DNA of 64,000 nt from SpSt-600 sp042408195 (lineage in GTDB: Bacteria > Chloroflexota > Anaerolineae > SpSt-600): assembly GCA_042408195.1 (NCBI GenBank), contig JBHOQL010000042.1:1-64000 (forward strand), in the 5' to 3' direction. The notes below the pieces were generated by a model, which was not told the DNA's origin, did not search any database, and was given only the letters and a program-made list of their open reading frames with translations. The position numbers were made by a program, and so were the translations under genes. Positions 50,060-58,034 of the stretch are shown one piece after another (the first letter of the stretch is position 1; every line of letters begins with the position of its first letter).

Positions 50060-50470
50060 ATGGCTTACAGATTCCCCTCTGATGAATGGATAAAGGCCCT
50101 CTGCAAAACCCTCAATGAAAGCGAGGCGTACGCCGAAGCTGCCAAGAACTGGGAAGGTGATTTCTACTTCATTATTGAGCCCGACAGCGAGTTTTCGGAG
50201 ACTATTTACCTTTACATGGACCTTTGGCATGGGAAGTGTCGGGAGGCTTTTCTGGTTTCCGACCCATCCGTGAAAGATCCGGAGTTCAGAATTTGGGCCC
50301 CTTATGGGACTTGGAAGAAAGTTATTTTGGGCCAGTTGGACCCCATCCAGGGTCTCGTTACCCGGCAACTCAAACTCAAAGGAGACATGATCAAGATAAT
50401 GCGCAACGTCAAGGCTGCTAACGAGCTGGTGAAGTGCTGCGCCAAGGTTGAAACGGAATTCGCAGCCTAA
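50060..50470 (+). CDS. SCP2 sterol-carrier-like lipid-binding protein
   Basis: A 136-residue protein from ATG 50060 (MAYRFPSDEWIKALCKTLNE). The SCP2-like fold is suggested by the helical start, the strands FYFIIEPDSEFSETIYLYMD, and the ending DPIQGLVTRQLKLKGDMIKI, where the family has a hydrophobic tunnel and a final helix. Such proteins bind lipids or acyl compounds. It lies 14 bases upstream of an iron alcohol dehydrogenase, which could act on the bound substrate (inference). Confidence 0.78.
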   Translation: MAYRFPSDEWIKALCKTLNESEAYAEAAKNWEGDFYFIIEPDSEFSETIYLYMDLWHGKCREAFLVSDPSVKDPEFRIWAPYGTWKKVILGQLDPIQGLVTRQLKLKGDMIKIMRNVKAANELVKCCAKVETEFAA

Positions 50471-50484
50471 TCCAGGAGGGCGAG

Positions 50485-51651
50485 ATGTGGTTCTTCCGTT
50501 CCCCCCTCATCGTGTACGGAGATGACGCCCTTTTCCACCTCTCTCAGCTTCAGGGTCGTAGAGCCCTTATAATCACCGATGAGAACATCCTCCGCTTAGG
50601 TTTTGTGCAGAAAATCGAGAAATACCTCAAAGACGCGGGGTTTGAAATCAGCGTTTTTTCCGAGGTGGAACCGGAGCCTTCGCTGGAGACTGTCCTCAAG
50701 GGTAAAGCACTGGCTGAAACCTTGAACCCCGACTGGATAATAGGTCTCGGGGGAGGATCATGTTTGGACGCCGCAAAAGCTATCTGGCTCCTTTACGAGA
50801 ACCCCCACCTTGACCCAAGGGCCATAAACCCCTTTGAAGATTTGAAACTAAGGGAAAAGGCCAGGATGGTAGCTATCCCCACTACCAGCGGAACAGGAGC
50901 CGAAGCCACCTGGGCTGTGGTCTTGACTGACAAAGCCGAACAGCGCAAACTTTCCCTTGGTGCCCCTATCAACACCCCTGATATAGCCATAATAGACCCA
51001 GACCTTGTGATGGAACTTCCCCCCGGATTGACCGCCTCTACAGGCATGGATGCCCTCTGCCACGCAGTGGAAGGATTCACTAGTATATGGCACAACGATT
51101 TCGCTGATGGCCTCTGCCTTCAGGCGATAAAACTTGTCTTTGAATTTCTACCCCGTGCCTACGAAAGGGGCAGGGAAGACCGGGAAGCTCGCACCAAGAT
51201 GCATTACGCTGCCACCCTGGCCGGCCTCGGTTTCATAAACTCTATGGCTGGCCTGGCTCACGCTTTAGGCCACTCTCTTGGAGCCCTCTTCTACATCCAT
51301 CACGGGCGAGCAGTGGGTCTCTTCTTGCCTTATACCATTGAATACTGTGCCAATGCTGGTGGGACTCGCTACGGCGAAATCCTCCGTTTCCTCGGCATCC
51401 CGTTCACCGATGAGGGGGAGGCCGCTTCTATCCTCGTCAGGAAAATCCGGGAACTTGCTCGTTCTACCCGTGAACCGTTATCCTTAGCCGAAGCCGGGAT
51501 CTCCCGAGAAGAGTTCGAGAGGGCTCTGAGCAAACTCGTGGAAAAGGCTAACATGGATGCGTGCATTAACACCGGTACCCGTATTCCATCAGAACGGGAA
51601 ACCGAGTTGCTCTTCCGCTATGCCTATGATGGCAAAAGCATCGACTTCTGA
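50485..51651 (+). CDS. Iron-containing alcohol dehydrogenase
   Basis: A 388-residue group III alcohol dehydrogenase. The NAD(P)-binding GGGSCLDAAKAI (89-100) and PTTSGTGAEATW (132-143) are typical. The metal ligands fit the family spacing: D189, H193 (GMDALCHAVEG), H259 and H273 (GLAHALGHSL and YIHHGRAVGL). It interconverts an alcohol and aldehyde; the substrate is unknown. AGGAGGG precedes the ATG. It follows the SCP2-like gene and precedes the RodZ-like gene. Confidence 0.92.
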   Translation: MWFFRSPLIVYGDDALFHLSQLQGRRALIITDENILRLGFVQKIEKYLKDAGFEISVFSEVEPEPSLETVLKGKALAETLNPDWIIGLGGGSCLDAAKAIWLLYENPHLDPRAINPFEDLKLREKARMVAIPTTSGTGAEATWAVVLTDKAEQRKLSLGAPINTPDIAIIDPDLVMELPPGLTASTGMDALCHAVEGFTSIWHNDFADGLCLQAIKLVFEFLPRAYERGREDREARTKMHYAATLAGLGFINSMAGLAHALGHSLGALFYIHHGRAVGLFLPYTIEYCANAGGTRYGEILRFLGIPFTDEGEAASILVRKIRELARSTREPLSLAEAGISREEFERALSKLVEKANMDACINTGTRIPSERETELLFRYAYDGKSIDF

Positions 51652-51664
51652 AGCCGAGGGATAA

Positions 51665-52474
51665 ATGAGTGAGCTGGGTCAAAAGTTAAAGGAAAGACGA
51701 GAAGCTCTCGGCCTAACCATTGAAGACGTAGCGAGGGAAACACGCATAAAGCCCAGATTCATAGAGGCCCTGGAGAAGGGCGATTATGGCTTGCTGCCGG
51801 GAGATATCTTCGCAAAGGGATTTATCCGCAACTACTCTTCTTTCCTGGGCCTTGATCCCGGGGAGATGCTGAAGCTCTACGCTGAAGAGCGGGGAGGTCC
51901 TGCACTGCAAGAAACAACACTCCCCAGAACCGAAGTTCCTCTGGAAAGACCTCCTGCTCGGCTCTTCGAAAGCCTGACAAGACTTTTGCCCCCGCTTCTT
52001 ATGATCATCCTCATTGTAGCCCTGGGATGGTTCACTTACACTCGTTATTACCCTTCTCTACTGCCTACCCCGACCTCAACTACTCCACCAACCCCTACCC
52101 TGACGCCAACGGAAACTCAAGTCCCCACGCCCACTTGGACTCCAACCCCTACCTCCACTCCCACTCCTCACCTTCTTACACTCACCCTTGTGGGAATTGA
52201 GAGGAGCTGGCTTGAAGTAAAAGTAGATGGCAACACAGTGTTCACGGGCTTCCTCAACCCCGAGGAAACTCTAACTTGGAGTGGGATGACCATTTACGTG
52301 AAGTGTGGGAATGCTGGTGGGGTAAAAGCTGTGGTTAACGGTGAGGAGATAGGGGTTCTCGGGGGGCTTGGGGAAGTGCTCAGCTTAGAATGGCGAGCAG
52401 GGCATATAAGGCCCTTCATTCTAACCCCCGCACCTTCACCGACCCCCGAAGTTACCGCAACCCCAGAGGCTTGA
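51665..52474 (+). CDS. RodZ-like helix-turn-helix membrane protein
   Basis: A 269-residue protein with the RodZ layout: cytoplasmic HTH (6-70, LKERREALGLTIEDVARETR), a basic linker, one membrane helix (about 110-125, LPPLLMIILIVALGWFT), a Thr-Pro rich linker (130-165) and a C-terminal DUF4115 beta domain (165-250, GIERSWLEVKVDGNTVFTGF). RodZ links MreB to the membrane in rod-shaped cells; no mre gene is in the window. AGGGATAA precedes the ATG. The dGTPase GTG follows the stop by 4 bases. Confidence 0.88.
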   Translation: MSELGQKLKERREALGLTIEDVARETRIKPRFIEALEKGDYGLLPGDIFAKGFIRNYSSFLGLDPGEMLKLYAEERGGPALQETTLPRTEVPLERPPARLFESLTRLLPPLLMIILIVALGWFTYTRYYPSLLPTPTSTTPPTPTLTPTETQVPTPTWTPTPTSTPTPHLLTLTLVGIERSWLEVKVDGNTVFTGFLNPEETLTWSGMTIYVKCGNAGGVKAVVNGEEIGVLGGLGEVLSLEWRAGHIRPFILTPAPSPTPEVTATPEA

Positions 52475-52478
52475 TAGA

Positions 52479-53627
52479 GTGCGCCGAAGAGAGCAGCTCG
52501 AGGAAATTGAAATACTGACGTTGGCTCCCTATGCAGTGAAGAGCCGTGAGAGTAGGGGCAGGGAATATCCGGAGGAGGAACATCCTTACCGTACTGCCTT
52601 TCAGAGGGATAGGGATCGCATAATCCACACCACCGCTTTCCGGCGCCTTGAATACAAGACCCAGGTCTTCGTTTACTACGAGGGGGATTACTATCGAACT
52701 CGGCTCACTCACACCATAGAGGTAGCCCAGATCGGGCGAACCCTGGCCAGGGCACTGGGCCTCAATGAGGACCTTGTGGAAGCCATAGCTCTGGCCCATG
52801 ACTTGGGCCATACTCCCTTTGGACACTCCGGGGAGGAGGCTCTCCATGAACTCATGGCTGAGCACGGGGGCTTTGACCACAATCGCCAGAGCCTCCGCAT
52901 AGTTACCGTGCTGGAGAGGCGTTATCCCAATTTCCCTGGCTTAAACTTGACCTGGGAAGTAAGAGAGGGACTCGCCAAACATAAGACCGAATACGATAAA
53001 GGGGCCGGAGAAGGCTATGACCCTCACAAGCTTCCCTCCCTTGAAGCTCAGGTCGTAAACATTGCTGACGAAATTGCATACACTTCCCATGATTTAGACG
53101 ATGGCCTAAGGGCAGGCATCCTTACCCCATCTTCTCTGCTGGATTTGGCCATAGGCCGGGAGCTCATAGAGGAACTCAGAATAAACGTCAACTCTTTCGA
53201 TGATTTAGCCCGCCACCGGCTCATCCGCAGATTGATCGATTGGAGTGTCTCGGATGTTCTAGAAGAAACCACGAGGCGTCTGGAGAAAGCTTCACCCCAG
53301 TCGGTTGAGGACGTTAGAAACTGGGGGCAGCCCCTAGCAAGTTTCTCTGATCGAATGGCTGGATTGTATCAAGAAATAAAGGCCTATCTTATGGAAAATT
53401 TCTACCGCCACTACCGTGTCATGCGGATGACAATCAAAGCTAAACGACTCATTGCCGATTTGTTCCATGCCTACATTTCAGAACCCAAGCAACTCCCCGA
53501 CAGCGTAAGAGTCCGATTGGCAGAGGAGGAATTGCCTAGAGTTGTCTGCGATTACATCGCCGGAATGACCGATCGCTTCGCTCTCCAAGAGCACAGAAAG
53601 CTATTCGACCCCTCTGAGAGAGCTTAA
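52479..53627 (+). CDS. dgt: dGTP triphosphohydrolase-like HD protein
   Basis: A 382-residue HD-domain enzyme of the dGTPase family, hydrolysing dNTPs to nucleoside and triphosphate. The N-terminal FQRDRDRIIHTTAFRRLEYK and the metal motif RLTHTIEVAQIGRTLA with AIALAHDLGHTPFGHSGEEA (the HD pair) are present, then DEIAYTSHDLDDGLRAG. Length suits the shorter (non-E. coli) type. GTG start with AGAGG ten bases upstream. Its stop overlaps the stop of the convergent HD-domain gene by 4 bases. Confidence 0.93.
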   Translation: MRRREQLEEIEILTLAPYAVKSRESRGREYPEEEHPYRTAFQRDRDRIIHTTAFRRLEYKTQVFVYYEGDYYRTRLTHTIEVAQIGRTLARALGLNEDLVEAIALAHDLGHTPFGHSGEEALHELMAEHGGFDHNRQSLRIVTVLERRYPNFPGLNLTWEVREGLAKHKTEYDKGAGEGYDPHKLPSLEAQVVNIADEIAYTSHDLDDGLRAGILTPSSLLDLAIGRELIEELRINVNSFDDLARHRLIRRLIDWSVSDVLEETTRRLEKASPQSVEDVRNWGQPLASFSDRMAGLYQEIKAYLMENFYRHYRVMRMTIKAKRLIADLFHAYISEPKQLPDSVRVRLAEEELPRVVCDYIAGMTDRFALQEHRKLFDPSERA

Positions 53628-54397
53628 AGCCTGTAGATTCCCATAATTTTCCTTTCAGCTGCCCCCTCTACTCTCGCTATAACCTCTACATAAGGGTAAA
53701 TAGAAGAATTTCGAAGCTTGCGTTTGAGAAGCTCATCCACTTGGAAAATGCCGGCCGAGTTGTTCATTATAATTTCTATCTTAACCGGCCTTTCCTCTCC
53801 CTTTTCAATGTTCACTGCATCAATCGCCAGGGCAGAAACCGAATGGATGTTCACTTTGCCAGCCTCAAAGGGTATCCTGGAGCGTCCGCCCGTCATGTCA
53901 AGGGCATCGGCTACCTTAACTATACCCGCTTCAATTGTCAGGCAAGGCATATTCCAGTGGTGAGCGATGACGGCGTGGAGGATTTCTCCAGCCATTATTG
54001 TCAGGGCCGGTTCCTGATATATGCCTTCCAGAAGTTGGCGGGCTTTGGGATACCCCAGAGCCACGCTGAAAAGTTCATGCCCTTCCCGGTGGATGGCCAT
54101 TCCCACATCGTGGAGGCAGGCGCCCAAGACGGTTACGATTTCGGCATCCTCCACCGAAAGCCCATGGTTTACCTCAACGCTGGGCTTTATGCCTGCCTCC
54201 ACAAGGAGTCTTAAAATCTTCAAAGCTGCATTAGCTACTATGCGGATGTGAACCTCACCATGATCGCTCATCCCCTGGCGATCTATGGCGTTTATGTTAG
54301 CGCTCCTCCACCATTGCCGCAGTTCCTGGTCCTGATTTATCCTCTCAATTATTCTTCTGAGCTTTTCATTATGCTTTATAGGCACATCAAAAACCAT
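53624..54397 (-). CDS. HD-domain phosphohydrolase-like protein
   Basis: A 257-residue protein with an HD fold. MSDHGEVHIRIVANAALKIL (first His), LGACLHDVGMAIHREGHELF (HD pair) and VIAHHW with KVADALDMTGGR complete the usual metal site. The C-terminal third (170-257) is a beta-rich domain. The family acts on phosphoesters, often signalling nucleotides; the substrate is unknown. It starts immediately after the stop of the MscS-like gene, with no gap, and ends against the dGTPase gene. Confidence 0.82.
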   Translation of the reverse strand: MVFDVPIKHNEKLRRIIERINQDQELRQWWRSANINAIDRQGMSDHGEVHIRIVANAALKILRLLVEAGIKPSVEVNHGLSVEDAEIVTVLGACLHDVGMAIHREGHELFSVALGYPKARQLLEGIYQEPALTIMAGEILHAVIAHHWNMPCLTIEAGIVKVADALDMTGGRSRIPFEAGKVNIHSVSALAIDAVNIEKGEERPVKIEIIMNNSAGIFQVDELLKRKLRNSSIYPYVEVIARVEGAAERKIMGIYRL

Positions 54398-54919
54398 TTA
54401 CTCCGTCCTTTTCTCCACCACCCAAGTGGCCGATTCTACTGCCCTGTTGGGGATAACATAAAGTTTACCGTCTTCTCCAATTATTCGGGTTTTGCGTAGG
54501 TCAAGGGACTTTATCACCCCTTTTACGCCCCCAGCGGTCACAGTGTAACCGACTTTGAAATCGGGGTCGGTGGCCAGAAAGATTCCGGCTAAAATGTCCG
54601 AAGTCGTGCCGGATACACCCGTTGCCAAACCCAGAGAGATCGCTGCTATGGAACCCGAGATCGCCAAAGCCAGTTCGTTGAGGCCGAGAGCTTTCAAGGT
54701 CCCAGCCAGGATCAGTATCCAGCCAGCCACGCTGATGAGGGCTCTGAACAGAGAAGCGATAGTGGGTTCAGTCTTAGCTGCCTGCATTGCTTTGTTAACG
54801 ATCGCGAGGATCAACTTCAAAGCTATCCAGCCACCAATGAGGAAGGCAACAGCTCCCGGAAGCCTGGCCAAGAGAAAATTAAGCCAATTTTCCAGCACAG
54901 AAAGCAATGGAGTCTGCAT
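54398..54919 (-). CDS. Short MscS-family channel-like protein
   Basis: A 173-residue membrane protein with three hydrophobic segments (about 20-40, 60-80, 83-110) and the MscS pore and beta regions: LAISGSIAAISLGLATGVSG resembles the pore helix, and FKVGYTVTAGGVKGVIKSLD with VIPNRAVESATWVVE the beta domain. It stops where canonical MscS enters the C-terminal alpha-beta cage, so the vestibule is missing. It may be a reduced channel. It has a good promoter (54951-54979), GGGAGG, and abuts the HD gene. Confidence 0.82.
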   Translation of the reverse strand: MQTPLLSVLENWLNFLLARLPGAVAFLIGGWIALKLILAIVNKAMQAAKTEPTIASLFRALISVAGWILILAGTLKALGLNELALAISGSIAAISLGLATGVSGTTSDILAGIFLATDPDFKVGYTVTAGGVKGVIKSLDLRKTRIIGEDGKLYVIPNRAVESATWVVEKRTE

Positions 54920-54950
54920 AGTTTACCTCCCTCTGCGAAGGTTTTACCGA

Positions 54951-54979
54951 ATGATACCACAGCCGAAGAATTATGCCAA
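54951..54979 (-). promoter_or_regulatory. Promoter for the MscS-HD pair
   Basis: On the minus strand TTGGCA (54974-54979), 17 bases, TATCAT (54951-54956) with an extended TGG. It lies between selA's stop and the MscS-like ATG. Confidence 0.7.
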
Positions 54980-54993
54980 ACCAGCCTGAATTT

Positions 54994-56361
54994 TCAAGGC
55001 ACAATGGTAGCCCTGATGCCTTGCAGTAGAACTTCCTCCTCCTCCGGAAAAACTGTGCGGGGATCAAATAGGAGCAAGTCCTCTTCAATGCGGGCGATGA
55101 TAGGAGGTGTATAGCTGCGCAAGGAGCGAGCGGCAGTGTCGGGTGAAGGGACCTTGAGGGCCAGAAGCCAAGTCGGAAGGGTTTCGCCCGGGAGGCTCCC
55201 ACCTCCAATGGCTGAGCGTCCCTCAATGACCTCAGCTTTGAAACCGGCCTGCCGGAGTTTCCTGGCCCAGCGCTGGGCCCTGCGCTTAAGCTCCATTGGA
55301 TCGGCCGAGATCATGCGCCAAACGGGGATTTTTCGCTCGGCTTCGCCCCTAAGATAGTGAAGGAGAGTGGCTTGCAGGCCTGCAAGAGTTATTTTATCAA
55401 CCCGCAGTGCTCTGGTTAAGGGGAATTTTCTAAGGCGTTCGATGATTTCCCTTTTTCCAACGATCACACCAGCTTGGGGACCCCCAAGAAGCTTATCGCC
55501 ACTGAAACAAACAACGTCAGCTCCGGCAGCGATGCTCTCCTGGACCATGGGCTCATGGGCCAGACCATAGCGTGAAGTGTCCAACAGCGCCCCACTTCCA
55601 AGGTCATCCACAAGGTAGAGGCCGCGGCGGTGGGCTAAATCAGCCAGCTCTTCCAGGGGAACATCGTGGATGAAACCCGTAATGCGGAAGTTGGACCGAT
55701 GGGCCCTTAGGATAAGAGCGGTATTCTCGGTTATGGCTTCCTCGTAATCCCGGAGATAGGTCCTGTTAGTGGTGCCCACCTCCACTAGGATGGCCCCGCT
55801 CTGGCGCATGACATCGGGTATGCGGAAGCCTCCCCCTATTTCCACCAATTGGCTGCGGGATATTATGACTTCTTTGCCTTTGGCCAGAGCCGAAAGGATG
55901 AGCAATACCGCTCCAGCATTGTTGTTCACTACCAGGGCGGCCTCTGCCCCCGTCAGGCGGACGAGCAACTCTTCGGCATGGACGTAACGGGAGCCACGGC
56001 GCCCCTGTTCGAGGTCAAATTCCAGGTTGCAGTAACCTCGGGCTACCGCTTCCATGGCAGCCCTGGCCTCAGCGCTCAGCGGAGCTCGGCCCAGGTTCGT
56101 GTGGATTATAACCCCAGTGGCATTGATGATAGGGAACAGAGAGGGGGTAAATGCCTTCAAGAGGATAACTTTCGCCTCCTTGGCTATCTCATCAAAGGGC
56201 GGACACCTTTCCCCGGCAAGGATCCTCCTGCGAGCCCTCTCCACTGCTTCCCTTGTCGCTTCAACTACTCTTTCCCGGCCATATCCTTCCATAAGAGGAG
56301 AGAGGATTTCGCTTCGTAAGAGTTCATCCACGCTCGGAAGTTTCCGGAGCTCCTCGTTCAT
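54994..56361 (-). CDS. selA: L-seryl-tRNA(Sec) selenium transferase
   Basis: SelA, 455 residues from ATG 56359-56361, whose first bases overlap the TGA of the transaldolase gene (ATGA). It converts Ser-tRNA(Sec) to Sec-tRNA(Sec) using selenophosphate. The N-terminal LRKLPSVDELL domain and PINATGVIIHTNLGRAPL-like segment (IINATGVIIHTNLGRAPLS), VVNNNAGAVLLILSALAKGK and the PLP lysine K290 in CFSGDKLLGGPQAGV are all present. It is full length and looks functional. No selB, selD or tRNA(Sec) is in the window. Confidence 0.95.
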   Translation of the reverse strand: MNEELRKLPSVDELLRSEILSPLMEGYGRERVVEATREAVERARRRILAGERCPPFDEIAKEAKVILLKAFTPSLFPIINATGVIIHTNLGRAPLSAEARAAMEAVARGYCNLEFDLEQGRRGSRYVHAEELLVRLTGAEAALVVNNNAGAVLLILSALAKGKEVIISRSQLVEIGGGFRIPDVMRQSGAILVEVGTTNRTYLRDYEEAITENTALILRAHRSNFRITGFIHDVPLEELADLAHRRGLYLVDDLGSGALLDTSRYGLAHEPMVQESIAAGADVVCFSGDKLLGGPQAGVIVGKREIIERLRKFPLTRALRVDKITLAGLQATLLHYLRGEAERKIPVWRMISADPMELKRRAQRWARKLRQAGFKAEVIEGRSAIGGGSLPGETLPTWLLALKVPSPDTAARSLRSYTPPIIARIEEDLLLFDPRTVFPEEEEVLLQGIRATIVP

Positions 56362-57122
56362 GGTCTTGTACCCTTGACTTTCTCCCAATCCTCCATAAAC
56401 CGCTTTATGCCTACATCGGTAAAATGGTGCTGTATGGCTCTCATCAAAACATCGTAGGGAACAGTAGCAATATCAGCACCGGCCAGAGCGGCCTCGGTTA
56501 TATGGCGGGGATGCCGAATGGAAGCAGCGATTATAGAAGTTTCAAATCCATATTTCTCAAAGATTTCGGCCAGTTCTGCCACCACCCTCATCCCCTCGTG
56601 GCCCGCATCGTCAAGCCTCCCGATGAAGGGAGAAACATAGGAGGCACCGGCGACGGCTGCCAGCAGCCCCTGGTTAGCGGAGAAAACCAGGGTGGCATTG
56701 GTGCGGATTCCCCATGTTTTCACGATGTCCCTTGCTTCTTCTATTGGGGTAAAGCATTTGCCCAACCACGGACATCCACCGCAGACTTTCTCGGCTATGG
56801 GCTCCAGGTCCTCCTCGTCTAGAGAGGCCAGGTGGCTTATGGCTTTCAGCCCTTCCTCGAACACAGGGATCTTGACTGCCACGTACGGGGACCAACAGGC
56901 GATTTCTTTGGCCTGTTCAACCATTTCTTCAGCTTTAAGAGAAGTAACTTCGGCGCTTATGTGGCCCTGAACTATGTAACATATTTCCTGGACCACGGCC
57001 TTGTAGTTGGAGGTTCCGGCTCGCATCATCAGAGTGGGGTTAGTAGTAACCCCCGTTATTATCCCGAGCTCGGCAGCGTGGCGGATCTCTTCTATCTTGG
57101 CAGTATCAAGGAATATCTCCAT
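56358..57122 (-). CDS. TalC/fructose-6-phosphate aldolase-like transaldolase with Cys-rich insertion
   Basis: A 254-residue small transaldolase. MEIFLDTAKIEEIRHAAELG and VTTNPTLM are typical; the Schiff-base lysine is K84 in YVAVKIPVFEEGLKAI; FSANQGLLAAVAGASYVSPF and the GRLDDAGHEG loop follow. Classical members are about 215-220 residues. The extra length is an insertion at about 99-134 (GGCPWLGKCF) with three Cys (114, 117, 123) in a CxxCx5C pattern. Its reaction could be aldol transfer between sugar phosphates. It is coupled to selA. Confidence 0.85.
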   Translation of the reverse strand: MEIFLDTAKIEEIRHAAELGIITGVTTNPTLMMRAGTSNYKAVVQEICYIVQGHISAEVTSLKAEEMVEQAKEIACWSPYVAVKIPVFEEGLKAISHLASLDEEDLEPIAEKVCGGCPWLGKCFTPIEEARDIVKTWGIRTNATLVFSANQGLLAAVAGASYVSPFIGRLDDAGHEGMRVVAELAEIFEKYGFETSIIAASIRHPRHITEAALAGADIATVPYDVLMRAIQHHFTDVGIKRFMEDWEKVKGTRP

Positions 57123-57152
57123 AGTTATCCCTCCGCAGAAATTCTGGCATTT

Positions 57153-58028
57153 TCAAAGGACACCCGCATAACGGTAGTAAACTATCGTCCAAAGGATAAC
57201 CACTCCTACTACCGCCAGAAGAGCTATGGCTCCCAGGAGCAGAGCTATCCAGTCAAGGGCTTCTTCCTCGATCTCCACCGGGGCCTCAACAGCCTTCTCC
57301 TGCGCTTTGAGTTCATCCAGCAGAAGCATTTTAACCACATGGGCATTCCGGTACCGGTCGTGTGGTTCCGGTGAGAGGCTTGTCCTTATAATTTCCTCAA
57401 GTCCTGGAGCGGCAAGCACAGGGCTCTCGGTTGCAGCGTAGGGACCTGCTATCATCTTCTGTAGCAGGAGGCCAATAGAGTAAACATCAGCAGCAGGGGC
57501 CAACGGTCTACCCTGGTGTATTTCCGGCGCTATCCACAGAGGATCAAGCCATATCCTGTAAGGGGCACCGAGCTGATAGATGGCCTGAGATAGGCCCATT
57601 CCCAGGATTTTGACTTTTCCCCCTGACAAGAGGAGGATTTCGTCCGGTGAGAGGCCTCCATTGACTAATCCAAGCCTGTGAAGCTCAGCGAGGCCATCGC
57701 TCACCTGTAGAGCTATTTCCAGAGCTTCCTTGGGGTTCAATTTGCCCCTGGAAGCCAAAACTTCGGAGAGAAACTCGCCTTCGGCATATTCGTAAAGGGC
57801 CCAGAAGCCTTCCGGTTCGTGGGTTCCGTAAAACCGGGCAAAGGATGGATTGTATACCTCCCGGAAAGGGGCGAGGCTCTTAGCCAAGCTTTCCTTTATT
57901 TTGGGGTCAGAGGCAAGAGTAGGTCGGAGTCGGAAACAGTAGAACTTCTTGCCCGAGGGGTCCTGAGCTACCCACAAAGTAAAGGCTCGTAAATCTTTCC
58001 TGACCGAGATGAGGCGCAAGTTTTCCAT
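57153..58028 (-). CDS. Ser/Thr protein kinase-like pseudokinase with C-terminal membrane helix
   Basis: A 291-residue protein with a eukaryotic-type kinase fold (about 1-235) and one membrane helix (259-282). The fold is recognisable from ALQVSDGLAELHRLGLVN, IAPEI (the APE motif) and ADVYSIGLLLQKM. The catalytic residues are gone: the HRDxKxxN loop reads NGGLSPDEI (123-131), the DFG is GMG (143-145), and the VAIK lysine region is FYCFRLR. It therefore should not transfer phosphate and is likely a membrane scaffold or sensor (inference). It lies 6 bases after fabF and 30 before the transaldolase. Confidence 0.85.
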   Translation of the reverse strand: MENLRLISVRKDLRAFTLWVAQDPSGKKFYCFRLRPTLASDPKIKESLAKSLAPFREVYNPSFARFYGTHEPEGFWALYEYAEGEFLSEVLASRGKLNPKEALEIALQVSDGLAELHRLGLVNGGLSPDEILLLSGGKVKILGMGLSQAIYQLGAPYRIWLDPLWIAPEIHQGRPLAPAADVYSIGLLLQKMIAGPYAATESPVLAAPGLEEIIRTSLSPEPHDRYRNAHVVKMLLLDELKAQEKAVEAPVEIEEEALDWIALLLGAIALLAVVGVVILWTIVYYRYAGVL

Positions 58029-58034
58029 CTTTCT

